The position numbers and the translations under genes were made by a program. From Microseira wollei NIES-4236 (GTDB lineage: Bacteria > Cyanobacteriota > Cyanobacteriia > Cyanobacteriales > Aerosakkonemataceae): DNA of 64,000 nucleotides. How positions within the stretch are numbered: position 1 is the first letter of the stretch; the number at the start of each line of letters is the position of its first letter. The stretch covers positions 1 to 64,000 of the forward strand of contig NZ_BLAY01000021.1 of NCBI RefSeq assembly GCF_020521235.1, read 5' to 3'. Of the stretch, positions 19,324-27,892 are shown piece by piece. The notes under the pieces are model-generated. The model did not search any database and had not been told where the DNA came from. It saw only the letters and a list, made by a program, of their open reading frames with translations.

Positions 19324-20928
19324 TTATCGCGCCGGTACTGTCCACCAAGCGATCGCATAAGGTTGACTCGCTTCGTTCACTTGTTGCCGATATGCTACGC
19401 GGATTTTGTAACGTCCCGTTGCAGGTACTTGACAAAAAATATGTTCTGTGCTATCTAATTCGCTAATCGAAGCGCAGGTGTAACGGGTGGTGTCTTTGCT
19501 GTCGGCGGGGACGAGATAGAGGTCGAGGTTGTTTAAGCCGCGATCGCGAAAATCTTCCCCGATATCGTACACTCCATTTTTGTTGGCATCGTTGAGATCG
19601 ACTACCCGATCCCAAGCCATCGTAATCGAGACAAAACTTCCCTGCTGCAAGGGTTTTTCTAAGACGTAATCTTGGGATTTGTTCAGTTCTACTTTGTTGT
19701 AATCCCAACCAACGGGTGCGACTTCTTTACCGGGTTTCCACTGACCGCCGCTAAATTGCTGCACTGCCCGATAGGCATTGAGTTGACCAGTTCCCATTTG
19801 CATGTCTTTGGAAATTTTGTCATCTTTATAGGCATCGGATTCGAGCCAAGTGCGGTTGCTTTTATCGGTAACTGTCTTGGTCATGCCCAAGTGCAAACCG
19901 TTGCCTTGATCTTTGATCTTGTCGGTGGAGTTGAGCAATATTACTTTGGATACTTCGTGGCGGCGGGATTCTACACTCCAGTTTGGCTTGCGCGTGGCTA
20001 GTTGGCGATCGCCGAATTCCTGTATTAAAGCAACGGTAGCAGTTACCTGGGGCGTTGCTAAACTTGTACCGCTGACTTCCGATACCCTACCATCGAGGTT
20101 GAGAACGGGAATTTCGTGACCGGGGGCAACCAAACCGATGGCGCGACGGGGACCAAGGTTAATTTCCTTCCCTTCGAGTCGCCTTCTAATTCCTTCGGCG
20201 ATATCGCCGATGTTGGCAAAGTCAATCTTAGAAAAAATACCATCGACGCGCTTGGTAAACGCGACGTTAATACCGTTGTAGTTATCGGTGGGAATGGGAA
20301 TTCCTCCCCGTCCTTGATTTCCCGCGACCAAGTGCAGCACATCGTAAACCCGGGCAGACCAATCTAAACATTGGGTAAGCAAGGCGTTACCGTCTAAAAT
20401 CGCCTCGGGGCGCGGGTCGCGTTCTAAGGATTCGCCAAAGCTATAATTAATTGCTCGCAAATCGCCGCCGTTTTGCAAGGCTAAGTTTTGTGCGGCAAGG
20501 CATTCTTCGGGTTGTCCGCTTTTTTCCATCGAACCCACGGCAGCGGAATATAACCTTGCTCTTGGTGCGACTCCCGGTACTTCTTTGGAAGTGCCAATCA
20601 TCATCCCCGCGACGCTGTAGGCGTGGGGGTCTACATCTGTATCGGTTTTGGCTGGGTCATCGCGCCAAAATACTCGCGTGACGGGTACGGCATTGGGATT
20701 GCGGTTTGCCGCTTTGTCCACGCCAAATTGTCCGGGGCGCCCGATTTCTACTTGACCGATGGCGATTTTGCGTCCCAGCAAATTATAGGGTGCTTGACGC
20801 AGGCGCAAAGCATCGATTCCCGTTGCGTCGATGGGGGTTTCAGTCGCCTGCACGGGTGTAGAAAGACAGGCTGCACCGAAACCACAAATTAGCCATGCCA
20901 GTTTTTTTACCATCTTCTGCTGAACCAC
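19324..20928 (-). CDS. Secreted S8 subtilase-like protein with altered catalytic Asp site
   Basis: This 534-residue protein has a signal peptide (KKLAWLICGFGAACLSTPVQA, cut near residue 28) and a subtilase fold. His102 (PHAYSVAGMM) and Ser289 (SGTSLATPQ) align with the catalytic His and Ser, and AGNQG resembles the oxyanion region. Where VAVIDTG is expected the sequence reads IAIGQVEIG, so the catalytic Asp appears missing or replaced by Glu. The C-terminal part (about 390-534) is a beta-rich region with Ca-site-like text DLNDANKNGVYD. The GTG start at 20928 follows GGAG by 8 nt; ATG at 20913 is an alternative. It may be a pseudo-enzyme. Confidence 0.85.
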   Translation of the reverse strand: MVQQKMVKKLAWLICGFGAACLSTPVQATETPIDATGIDALRLRQAPYNLLGRKIAIGQVEIGRPGQFGVDKAANRNPNAVPVTRVFWRDDPAKTDTDVDPHAYSVAGMMIGTSKEVPGVAPRARLYSAAVGSMEKSGQPEECLAAQNLALQNGGDLRAINYSFGESLERDPRPEAILDGNALLTQCLDWSARVYDVLHLVAGNQGRGGIPIPTDNYNGINVAFTKRVDGIFSKIDFANIGDIAEGIRRRLEGKEINLGPRRAIGLVAPGHEIPVLNLDGRVSEVSGTSLATPQVTATVALIQEFGDRQLATRKPNWSVESRRHEVSKVILLNSTDKIKDQGNGLHLGMTKTVTDKSNRTWLESDAYKDDKISKDMQMGTGQLNAYRAVQQFSGGQWKPGKEVAPVGWDYNKVELNKSQDYVLEKPLQQGSFVSITMAWDRVVDLNDANKNGVYDIGEDFRDRGLNNLDLYLVPADSKDTTRYTCASISELDSTEHIFCQVPATGRYKIRVAYRQQVNEASQPYAIAWWTVPAR

Positions 20929-21034
20929 GGCAGCTTCTCCACGCGATCGCTATCTTATTTTGATTGTGAGGCGCAATTTTCTTAAGACTTGCTAAAGATT
21001 TTGTTAAACTGGTTACCGAGAACCCAGGAGAATA

Positions 21035-21745
21035 GTGCCAGTCATGACCAAAACCCACAAGCCAATTGTTGTTGCTCCATCAATCCTATCAGCTGATTTT
21101 AGCCGTCTGGGCGATGAAATTCGCGCCGTTGACGCCGCCGGTGCCGATTGGATTCACGTTGATGTGATGGATGGTCGCTTTGTTCCTAACATCACAATTG
21201 GACCGCTGATTGTGGAAGCGATTCGTCCCGTCACCCAAAAGCCTTTGGATGTCCACTTGATGATTGTGGAACCCGAAAAGTATGTCGAAGACTTCGCCAA
21301 GGCGGGGGCTGATATTATTTCGGTTCATGCTGAGCATAACGCTTCTCCTCACCTGCACCGCACCCTGTGCCAGATTCGGGAATGCGGTAAGCAAGCAGGT
21401 GTAGTTCTCAATCCCTCGACGCCTCTAGCTCTGATTGAATATGTGTTAGAGGTTTGCGATCTAATACTGATCATGAGCGTCAACCCCGGTTTTGGCGGTC
21501 AAAAGTTCATTCCGGCGGTTTTGCCTAAGATTCAAAAGCTGCGCCAAATGTGCGACGAACGCGGTTTAGATCCTTGGATTGAGGTCGATGGCGGCCTCAA
21601 AGGCGATAATACTTGGCAGGTTCTCGAAGTTGGTGCCAATGCGATTGTGGCTGGTTCTGCTGTATTTAAGGCTAAGGATTATGCCGACGCCATTGAAGGC
21701 ATTCGCCACAGCAAGCGTCCCACTCCTGAATTAGCTGCGGTTTAA
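21035..21745 (+). CDS. rpe: Ribulose-phosphate 3-epimerase
   Basis: This 236-residue TIM-barrel enzyme interconverts ribulose-5-phosphate and xylulose-5-phosphate in the Calvin and pentose-phosphate pathways. Family motifs are clear: [46 protein letters not shown] and EVDGG. The start may be GTG at 21035 (4 nt after AGGAG) or ATG at 21044; both precede the conserved region. The gene is divergent from the subtilase-like gene and ends in a cluster of strong hairpins. Confidence 0.97.
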   Translation: MPVMTKTHKPIVVAPSILSADFSRLGDEIRAVDAAGADWIHVDVMDGRFVPNITIGPLIVEAIRPVTQKPLDVHLMIVEPEKYVEDFAKAGADIISVHAEHNASPHLHRTLCQIRECGKQAGVVLNPSTPLALIEYVLEVCDLILIMSVNPGFGGQKFIPAVLPKIQKLRQMCDERGLDPWIEVDGGLKGDNTWQVLEVGANAIVAGSAVFKAKDYADAIEGIRHSKRPTPELAAV

Positions 21746-21775
21746 AATCATCCCGCAACCGATAGCCTTGCATCC

Positions 21776-21884
21776 GACACCCTTAAGGGTGTCGCTATAC
21801 AAACAAAGCCCGCCTGCGCGGGCTTTAGAATTTTAGCCCGCGTAGGCGGGCTTTGTTTGTGTAGCCCCAGGTTTTAACCTGGGG
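21776..21884. terminator. Three successive hairpins between converging rpe and csbD genes
   Basis: GACACCCTTAAGGGTGTC (21776-21793) is a perfect palindrome. AAAGCCCGC/GCGGGCTTT (21805-21826, 4-nt loop) is nested within a longer inverted repeat with arms at about 21799-21814 and 21845-21860. CCCCAGGTT/AACCTGGGG follows at 21865-21884. The placement suggests bidirectional termination; long U tracts are lacking. Confidence 0.65.
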
Positions 21885-21949
21885 GATCTTGGCGTTTCAG
21901 AAAATTGGCGCAGGTATTGTTAAAGAAACCCGGTTTCTTTGTTCATAAA

Positions 21950-22138
21950 CTAGATTTTGTCGATGAAGTTTTTGACTTTGTCTTTGGCGTTTTCCACCAC
22001 GTTCATTGCTTGAGCTTGAACTTGCTTGGCTTTGCCTTCAGCTTTCTGTTGCGGATCGCCGGTAATTTCACCCACTGCTTCTTGAACTTTGCCTTCTATG
22101 TTCTTGGCGATCGCTTTGGCTTTATCTTGTAAGCTCAT
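21950..22138 (-). CDS. CsbD family stress protein
   Basis: A 62-residue hydrophilic, helix-forming protein starting MSLQDKAKAIAKNIEGKVQE, with the family core VGEITGDPQQKAEGKAKQ. CsbD proteins are general-stress proteins of unknown biochemical role. A strong ribosome-binding site (AAGGAGA) lies 7 nt upstream. A paralogue is at 27506-27694. Confidence 0.93.
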   Translation of the reverse strand: MSLQDKAKAIAKNIEGKVQEAVGEITGDPQQKAEGKAKQVQAQAMNVVENAKDKVKNFIDKI

Positions 22139-22198
22139 TTTGCCATCTCCTTTTGTAGACTTGGCTACTTTAGATGTACCCTAAAGCCGCTATTAACT

Positions 22199-22351
22199 CA
22201 AGTTGCTAGTTATCTCTCTGGGAGCGGCTAATGGCTAATGGCGTTCCCAGGCAGTCGCCGAGTTCCCAGGCAGTCGCCTGGGAACTCGGCGAAATCAGTA
22301 AAAATCCAAGATTAGCAATTAGCAACGCCGAATTTTATAACTAGCAACTTG
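22199..22351. repeat. Inverted-repeat element upstream of the 50-aa peptide gene
   Basis: CAAGTTGCTAGTTAT (22199-22213) and its exact reverse complement (22337-22351) bound a 153-bp segment. Inside are a short STRR tract and a very strong hairpin with 16-bp arms, CGCCGAGTTCCCAGGC, at 22256-22291. A third copy of the 15-mer core occurs at about 60722-60736. The remaining sequence to 22561 has a TTGACA at about 22444 and one HIP1 site; it should hold the promoter of the peptide gene. Confidence 0.6.
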
Positions 22352-22561
22352 CGTTATTATATAGTATATTGTTTCATCCGTCAATTTTCCTCCTCTCCTT
22401 CTGAAATTAATTGAAAAAAATTCTTAACTAGATAGCTTTTTTATTGACAGCGTGCTAGACTTGCTGCCAAAGACACAGATGAAGCGGCGAAGCTTCTGTG
22501 GAGAAGCGATCGCACCACTATCATCTGCTCTAAATGGGTGTATTACACTTGGAGATACAGC

Positions 22562-22714
22562 ATGTCAGAACAATTCAAAGCAGTAGAGATTAAACAACCC
22601 CGTACCACCAAAATTCAGCTAGAAATCAAGGAAATTGCCCAACCAACTACCAGTCGCCACACCAAGTCCCATCATGGTGTTGATGGTGACGGCGGCGACG
22701 CCAGCAACGAATAG
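22562..22714 (+). CDS. 50-aa peptide, candidate modified-peptide precursor
   Basis: The frame starts MSEQFKAVEIKQPRTTKIQL, has an acidic/lysine-rich middle, and ends with a striking His- then Gly/Asp-rich tail (SHHGVDGDGGDASNE) after TTSRHTK. GGAG lies 7 nt before the ATG. The next genes on the same strand are a JmjC/cupin oxygenase and an Fe-S protein. A leader-like N-terminal half plus a short Gly/Asp/His/Ser/Thr-rich C-terminus next to an oxygenase resembles a RiPP precursor; that role is an inference. I know no named family that matches. It could also be a small metal-binding peptide. Confidence 0.6.
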   Translation: MSEQFKAVEIKQPRTTKIQLEIKEIAQPTTSRHTKSHHGVDGDGGDASNE

Positions 22715-22733
22715 CTGAAAAATCAGCAGTTTT

Positions 22734-22821
22734 CGTTCCCAGGTTCAACCTGGGAACGAGTTATGCGAGGTTTCGTTCCCAGGTTCAACCTGGGAACGAG
22801 TTATGGGAGGTTCCACCTCCC
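22734..22821 (+). promoter_or_regulatory. Tandem hairpins between the peptide and oxygenase genes
   Basis: CGTTCCCAGGTT/AACCTGGGAACG hairpins occur at 22734-22758 and again at 22774-22798 (40-bp direct repeat). A third, smaller hairpin GGGAGG/CCTCCC is at 22805-22821. They could partially terminate or stabilise the transcript so that the peptide mRNA exceeds the enzyme mRNA, or be a dispersed repeat with no role. Confidence 0.6.
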
Positions 22822-22868
22822 GTAGGGCAAATATTTTTTTAAGTTTCTTTTGAGAAAAATTATCAACT

Positions 22869-24020
22869 ATGTTGTTTCTAGCCAATTTATTGCAACCTTA
22901 TAGCGTATCAGAGTTTTTCCAACACAACTGGACGAGCAAAGCGGTTGTAATTTATGGTGAAGGAAAGAAAAAATTTACCCATCTGTTTTCTTGGGAAAAA
23001 CTCAACTATCTGTTGAACTATCACAAACTAAAATATCCCGACCTGCGCCTTGCCTTAGATGAAAAAGTACTAAATGAAAGCGACAACGATAATTTGATAA
23101 AGTTGTGTCAGTCAGGAGCAACTTTAATCGTTGACCAAATTCATAAGCTAATCCCGGAAGTAACGCAATTTGCGGCTGAAATCAAATACGATCTAGGTTA
23201 TAGTACTCAAGTCAACGCCTACTGTTCCTGGCCTGGAAGACAGGGTTTTTCATGTCACTACGATACCCACGAAGTCTTGATATTACAAGTAGACGGCAAA
23301 AAGCAATGGTATGTATTTACAGATACGATTAAATACCCTTTAACCGACCAAAAATCAACATCTTTTTCGCCAAGAGAAGTAGATCCCTATTTAAGCTGTA
23401 CCCTAGTTCCAGGAGATATTTTATACATTCCGCGCGGACATTGGCACTATGCAGTTGCGTTAGATGAACCATCGCTGCATCTAACATTAGGAGTTCATTG
23501 CAAGACAAGAATTGACTTGCTCGAATGGTTAGTCAGCGAATTACGCCAGAAAGAAGAGTGGCGGAAAAGTTTACCCTTACCTGTAGAGACAGCTTTGGTG
23601 AAAGATAGTGTAGATACTTTAATTCAAGACTTAAATCAGTTACTGGCGAGCCACAATATTCGCGAATATTTTATCAGCTATTTTGAAAATATAGTCAAGC
23701 CAAGTGCTAGATACTCTTTCCCCTACCAAGCTGGATTCAATATATTCCCACACGGGAGCGAAACACAATTCAAAAATCCCAAGTTGCAAAGGGTGAGAAT
23801 TTCAGAAATACCCGATGGCAGTGGATATAAAATTATCGCTGCTGGGAAAGAAATAACCCTTAGAGGAGTGCCGGAAAGTTTTGTCAGAAAATTATTTAGC
23901 CAAGATTTTTTTACAGGAACCGATGTGATGAATTGGTTGCCCGATTTCGACTGGGAGAGCGATATTGTTCCTCTTTTATCTAGTTTAGTTACTGAAGGGA
24001 TTATCTTCGTTGACAATTAA
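22869..24020 (+). CDS. JmjC/cupin-type Fe(II)/2-oxoglutarate oxygenase-like protein
   Basis: This 383-residue protein has the JmjC/ribosomal-oxygenase (cupin_4) pattern. Iron ligands HYD (His130, Asp132) follow NAYCSWPGRQGFSC, and a distal His occurs in PRGHWHYAVA (His191/His193), with HEVLILQVDGKKQW and LHLTLGVH completing the fold. Bacterial relatives hydroxylate amino-acid side chains of proteins. The C-terminal third (about 240-383) looks like a winged-helix segment as in ROX-type enzymes. It lies about 155 bp after the 50-aa peptide gene and 130 bp before the Fe-S protein, all on one strand. The ribosome-binding site is weak. Target substrate unknown; the small peptide is the obvious candidate. 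Confidence 0.85.
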   Translation: MLFLANLLQPYSVSEFFQHNWTSKAVVIYGEGKKKFTHLFSWEKLNYLLNYHKLKYPDLRLALDEKVLNESDNDNLIKLCQSGATLIVDQIHKLIPEVTQFAAEIKYDLGYSTQVNAYCSWPGRQGFSCHYDTHEVLILQVDGKKQWYVFTDTIKYPLTDQKSTSFSPREVDPYLSCTLVPGDILYIPRGHWHYAVALDEPSLHLTLGVHCKTRIDLLEWLVSELRQKEEWRKSLPLPVETALVKDSVDTLIQDLNQLLASHNIREYFISYFENIVKPSARYSFPYQAGFNIFPHGSETQFKNPKLQRVRISEIPDGSGYKIIAAGKEITLRGVPESFVRKLFSQDFFTGTDVMNWLPDFDWESDIVPLLSSLVTEGIIFVDN

Positions 24021-24151
24021 CTATGTTTTTTCTTCTATGGCAGCTATTGCCTTTTTAAATAAGTGGTTATATATCGGCTTAAAGGAAATTGGTTAAAATA
24101 TATTAAGGAGAGGAGTGTCATCAGGTAAATTATACACACAGGAAGAAATCA

Positions 24152-25132
24152 ATGAATAAGTTCTTTTGTGCTGAAGCTTCTCGACAAGCTGGAGAAGATA
24201 TTATAGGTAGTGGAGCAATTTTCCAAACTTATGTATTAGTGGAGTGTCCGACTCCGTGGGAATACGAAGCGTTTGATTCAAAACAGGTTCCCGATAATCT
24301 CAAGAGTTTGGTAGCAGAAATCAATCAATCTAAGCAGCAGATTCGGTTTTTATTAATAACCAATAACGAAGGGAAAAAGACAAAGGAAACAAAGGTTTTA
24401 ATTTACGACAGAAGCCAGAAAAAATTCTGCCGTGGATACAACAAAAGAGAGTTTAATGTAGGTAGCATTGATCAAGTAGCTGGGGTGGTGAAAAACTACT
24501 TAGCTGGCGAGAATTCCGACTGGGAAGTTTTGACAGATCCAACAAGAGATATTTTAGTTTGTACTCACGGAAGTCACGACCAATGTTGTGCCAGGTATGG
24601 CAATGGATTTTACCTTCAAGCATTAGCAAGTATTGCGGAATTAGGCTGGGATAACGTAAGGATGTGGAAGGCGAGTCACTTTGGAGGACATCGCTTTGCA
24701 CCGACAGCGATAGACTTCCCAGATGGCAGGTATTATGGCGTTCTAGATCCAGATTCTTTCAAGTCGATTTTGACGCGGAGTGGGGATATAAACTGCTTGA
24801 ATAAAGTTTATCGAGGTTGGGGAATTTTACCAAATCCCATCCAGGTTTTGGAAAGAGAAATGCTCCGGCGTTACGGATGGGATTGGTTTAACTATAAAGT
24901 GGCGGGTCAAATCATAGAGCAAAGCGCAGACAAGAGTATAATTAAAGGAGAGATATCTTTTGAAAAACCGGATGGTTCGGGGTACAGTTACCAAGCTGAG
25001 TTGGTAAAAGATGAAAGTAAGACGCTGCAACTGAAGGGTTCTTGCGGCGCTGTTAAGGAATCAACCTTTCTGAAGTATTCTGTGGAAAATCTCCGCGTTA
25101 CTTCAGAGAGGTTGGTATGTCTAAGTGCATGA
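24152..25132 (+). CDS. Sucrase/ferredoxin-like [2Fe-2S] thioredoxin-fold protein
   Basis: This 326-residue protein matches the sucrase/ferredoxin-like family. The central motif is CTHGSHDQCCARYGNGFY (about residues 134-151), followed by KASHFGGHRFAPTAIDFPDGRYYG; family members bind a [2Fe-2S] cluster through the Cys and His residues. A family function is not established. Its place after the JmjC-type gene suggests an electron donor or accessory, but that is inference. AGGAAG precedes the ATG. The 3' end overlaps the convergent acetyltransferase gene by about 35 bp. Confidence 0.85.
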   Translation: MNKFFCAEASRQAGEDIIGSGAIFQTYVLVECPTPWEYEAFDSKQVPDNLKSLVAEINQSKQQIRFLLITNNEGKKTKETKVLIYDRSQKKFCRGYNKREFNVGSIDQVAGVVKNYLAGENSDWEVLTDPTRDILVCTHGSHDQCCARYGNGFYLQALASIAELGWDNVRMWKASHFGGHRFAPTAIDFPDGRYYGVLDPDSFKSILTRSGDINCLNKVYRGWGILPNPIQVLEREMLRRYGWDWFNYKVAGQIIEQSADKSIIKGEISFEKPDGSGYSYQAELVKDESKTLQLKGSCGAVKESTFLKYSVENLRVTSERLVCLSA

Positions 25133-25547
25133 AGGTGTGGGGAATGCCAAGGTAATCGAAGGGTTCGCCTTCTGGGGAAAAGCCTAGTTTTTGGTAAAAA
25201 TTTAAGGCTGAGATGCGAGATCTTAGCCTTAAACGTTTGAGATTTTTTGCTTGGGCTGTTTCTATCAATTTTTTGATTAATTTTGTGCCAATTCCTTGGT
25301 TTTGGAATTCGGGTAGCACTGCTACATAGGCGATGCTGCCTAATTCTGTGGATAATTCTCGCAGTCTAGCGGAACCGACGATTTGGTTGTGGCATACAGC
25401 AACTAGATGAAAGGCGCTATCTTCGTAAGTGTCCTTTTCGGTTCCTATGTCCATGGAAAGAGGCGCTCTCAGGACCAGCCAGCGCTGGTAGAACAGTTGA
25501 TTTAGTTCAAGATTATCCCGTATGGGGCGCACTTCGATGTTATCCAT
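25098..25547 (-). CDS. GNAT family N-acetyltransferase
   Basis: This protein of about 149 residues shows the acetyl-CoA-binding motif VLPEFQNQGIGTKLIKKLIE and the preceding strand LGSIAYVAV, as in ElaA/GNAT enzymes. The substrate is unknown. The start is placed at the ATG at 25547 (MDNIEVRPI); the longer frame to 25616 adds residues without conservation and would collide with the divergent gene's leader. The gene overlaps the 3' end of the sucrase/ferredoxin-like gene tail-to-tail. Confidence 0.88.
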   Translation of the reverse strand: MDNIEVRPIRDNLELNQLFYQRWLVLRAPLSMDIGTEKDTYEDSAFHLVAVCHNQIVGSARLRELSTELGSIAYVAVLPEFQNQGIGTKLIKKLIETAQAKNLKRLRLRSRISALNFYQKLGFSPEGEPFDYLGIPHTFMHLDIPTSLK

Positions 25548-25624
25548 TACACCTCTTGCAAAAATCCTTAGAATTTCAATATCCTGAGCTAGAGTATTGT
25601 ATGCAAGTTTCAGCAAGAGGAAAT

Positions 25625-26077
25625 ATGGAGGAAGATTTAAGCAAAGACCTGGAAATAATCGCTCGCGTTATGGGAATTGCAGAGGCGCACGAGATTAGCC
25701 TCCGCGATGCGTTTAATTTGTACAAAAAGCAACTGGAAGTCAAAGCCAAGGAGAGTTCTGAGCGTTCCGAGCGGTTAAAGGCTAGGCTAGGGTCAAAAAG
25801 ATGGGATTTTTTACAGGATTTTGTCAAAAATCTACCCTCTGAGGCTGAGTTACTTGAGTCTTACCAGCAAGTCAAGGCAAAAGGTTTACTCAAAACGGCA
25901 AAACTGCGATTTGATGCCGATGTATATGTAGAAAATCTAGATTTTGTAGGGGACAAGACTCTAAAAGCAGGGACTATCGTTGAAGTTGAGTGGTGCGATG
26001 ACGAATTATGTAAGATTTGGTTTTGTCCTGGAGGCTGCGAGTTTATGTTGTTAGATGAACTTGAGTTAATGTCTTAG
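25625..26077 (+). CDS. Hypothetical protein, function unknown
   Basis: This 150-residue soluble protein starts MEEDLSKDLEIIARVMGIAE at 25625, 4 nt after AAGAGG. The N-terminal half is helical and charged; the C-terminal half is beta-rich with a Cys pair region (VEWCDDELCKIWFCPGGCEF) containing four cysteines that could bind metal. I do not recognise the family. It is divergent from the acetyltransferase gene, with about 77 bp between the starts for two promoters. Confidence 0.7.
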   Translation: MEEDLSKDLEIIARVMGIAEAHEISLRDAFNLYKKQLEVKAKESSERSERLKARLGSKRWDFLQDFVKNLPSEAELLESYQQVKAKGLLKTAKLRFDADVYVENLDFVGDKTLKAGTIVEVEWCDDELCKIWFCPGGCEFMLLDELELMS

Positions 26078-26218
26078 CATATCGTGAAGCGTGAAGCGAT
26101 TGCGCTAACCAACCTACAGAACTAAAACAGGACTGACGCAAAGAAACTTTGGTGATGGGTGAGTCGTGCAAAGGGCGAGCGCATGATATCATGTCCTTAG
26201 GCATCGGTAGTGTATGGA

Positions 26219-26249
26219 TAGCTAATTGCTAATTGCTAATTGCTAATGG
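26219..26249. repeat. STRR tract, GCTAATT type
   Basis: Four GCTAATT/GCTAATG heptamers. The surrounding 26078-26354 interval contains the palindrome CATGATATCATG (about 26183-26194) and no gene. Confidence 0.8.
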
Positions 26250-26354
26250 TCAATTGCCTCCAGAGCTGCTCAGTAATTATTGACTGTTTCTTTTTTATTT
26301 AGCCATTAGCGATTAGCTATTAGCAGTTACACAACCGTTGCTATTGGACAATCG

Positions 26355-26885
26355 TTACGAAGAACGACGACCGCTGAGCCATTTCGCAGCCATGATACCC
26401 ACAATTGCGGCAACTAGCGGATTGCTGAGAAACTTCATTAAACCGGGTTTTTCAGCGAGGACATCTTGGAAGATATCGGGATGGTTGTGATAGACGAACG
26501 TCGCCATTTTGGCAACATCGTCAGCATTCATGCGACTAGGGTGGTGAGTAGAAAGACTGAGTTGTTGCTCTAGTTGGCGATCGCTAAATCCTCTTTCGTG
26601 TAACCGCTTCATGAAAGCGCGAGCAACATCATCCCGTTCGTTGGGTTTAATTTGTTCGATTGCTTTCCGCAATTCCGGTTCCATTTGGCTGGGGGGAATG
26701 CGTTCTGGATGCAGAGATTGACCAAATAATTGACGCCGTTCGTCAACGCTGGAACGTTGAGCAAAATCATCAAAATCTTGATAGTCTCTCGATGGATCGG
26801 AGGGAACATCGCCGAGGGATTCGACATTCCCACGTGCCAAATCGTTCATGATTTGACGCTTGTAATCGTCAGAAGAGTAAGTCAT
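26355..26885 (-). CDS. Hypothetical protein with C-terminal membrane-like segment
   Basis: This 176-residue protein starts MTYSSDDYKRQIMNDLARG; ATG at 26885 follows AAGGAGA, which favours it over the longer frame to 26903. The middle is acidic/helical (RKAIEQIKPNERDDVARAFMKRLHERGFSDRQLE reads as an amphipathic region), and the C-terminus holds a hydrophobic stretch (PLVAAIVGIMAAKWL) followed by SGRRSS, suggesting membrane attachment. Family not recognised. Neighbouring CsbD and lipoprotein genes suggest a stress context. Confidence 0.75.
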   Translation of the reverse strand: MTYSSDDYKRQIMNDLARGNVESLGDVPSDPSRDYQDFDDFAQRSSVDERRQLFGQSLHPERIPPSQMEPELRKAIEQIKPNERDDVARAFMKRLHERGFSDRQLEQQLSLSTHHPSRMNADDVAKMATFVYHNHPDIFQDVLAEKPGLMKFLSNPLVAAIVGIMAAKWLSGRRSS

Positions 26886-26912
26886 GTTGTTCTCCTTTTT
26901 CATCCTATGCCT

Positions 26913-27011
26913 GCTAATAGCTAATGGCTAATGGTAAAACGCCATCACCAATGAGCAATGAGCAATTAGCAATTACCAATTAGCAATTAGCAATTAGCAA
27001 TTAGCTATTAG
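26913..27011. repeat. STRR tract overlapping the 3' end of the lipoprotein gene
   Basis: AATTAGC/AATGAGC heptamers run from the leader of the hypothetical gene into the minus-strand lipoprotein gene. The last residues of that protein (ANS and the stop) are encoded by repeat units. Confidence 0.85.
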
Positions 27012-27438
27012 CCTGGTACTGAACTTGATTCGATTGATGGTCGTACTGTGCGGTTAAAATTAGGTGCTTATCGGGGTCGTAGACTAAAACTGATACGTCT
27101 TGATTGGGGAAATTATTGTGGAAGCCTTGCACGAGACTTCGCGCTAAGTCGCGAACTTCGGTTGGCTTGACTTGTGGCGCAATTACAACCCCCAATTTGT
27201 TGTTGTCGCGCACGTAAGCATCTTTAACCAGTCCTTTGGCAGTTTGCACTACCCAGTCACCATACTTCTGACCTGCCGAGGTATTACCCCGTTGCAGTTG
27301 CGTAGAAATTTGACCCACTGAAGGTACCTGAGGTCTTTGGGTCGCGACGCTTGGCCCTGCACAAGCCGTGGTAATTGTCAAGACTAAAATTAAGACCAGC
27401 GCGGTTAAAAATTGGCGACTTTGCTTGAGAAAATTCAC
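27001..27438 (-). CDS. Predicted lipoprotein, function unknown
   Basis: This 145-residue protein has a lipoprotein signal: hydrophobic LTALVLILVLTITTAC with the lipid-accepting Cys26. The mature part is a small alpha/beta domain (KGLVKDAYVRDNNKLGVVIAP, LARSLVQGFHNNFPNQDVSVLVYD) that loosely resembles secreted YhcN-like or DUF4030-type domains; I would not name it. The start is GTG at 27438, 8 nt after a strong AGGAGG. The C-terminal ANS-stop is read from STRR units. Confidence 0.8.
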   Translation of the reverse strand: MNFLKQSRQFLTALVLILVLTITTACAGPSVATQRPQVPSVGQISTQLQRGNTSAGQKYGDWVVQTAKGLVKDAYVRDNNKLGVVIAPQVKPTEVRDLARSLVQGFHNNFPNQDVSVLVYDPDKHLILTAQYDHQSNQVQYQANS

Positions 27439-27463
27439 CTTAATTTCCTCCTTATTTTAGGGG

Positions 27464-27496
27464 AGAAACCCGGTTTCTTAAAAAAACCGGGTTTCT
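27464..27496 (-). terminator. Terminator-like hairpin after csbD paralogue
   Basis: 13-bp arms AGAAACCCGGTTT / AAACCGGGTTTCT with a 7-nt loop lie just 3' of the minus-strand CsbD gene. It belongs to the dispersed AGAAACC/GGTTTCT family. A long U-run is lacking, so termination is not certain. Confidence 0.5.
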
Positions 27497-27505
27497 TGTT
27501 TGCAA

Positions 27506-27694
27506 CTATGCCCGGTCGATCGTGTCTTTGGCTTTATCTTTGAGGTCTTCTACGCCGTGACGCAGTTCAGATTCGGCTTGCTTGGCTTTGCCTTCTGCTT
27601 TATCTTCTGGATCGCCGGTAACGTTTCCCATTGCTTCTTGGGCTTTGCCTTCGATATTTTTGGCAGTTGCTTTGGCTCTATCTTCCAGGCTCAT
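27506..27694 (-). CDS. CsbD family stress protein (paralogue)
   Basis: This 62-residue protein starts MSLEDRAKATAKNIEGKAQE with the core GNVTGDPEDKAEGKAKQ, closely similar to the protein at 21950-22138. GGAAGG precedes the ATG. General-stress protein of unknown mechanism. Confidence 0.93.
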   Translation of the reverse strand: MSLEDRAKATAKNIEGKAQEAMGNVTGDPEDKAEGKAKQAESELRHGVEDLKDKAKDTIDRA

Positions 27695-27892
27695 TTTGTA
27701 CCTTCCTTTGAAAAATGGTTTGATTTCAACCGTTAATTGTTGCGTTGAAATGTTGCTTTAATCACAATAATTAATGTAATTCAAAGGTTAAAACTATGTC
27801 GTCTTTCGTAAGAAACATTGTCGGGTCTATTTACTATTCCCAACGGCCTATGCTATCAGATAGATTGATGTTGCACCAGAAACCGGGTTTCT

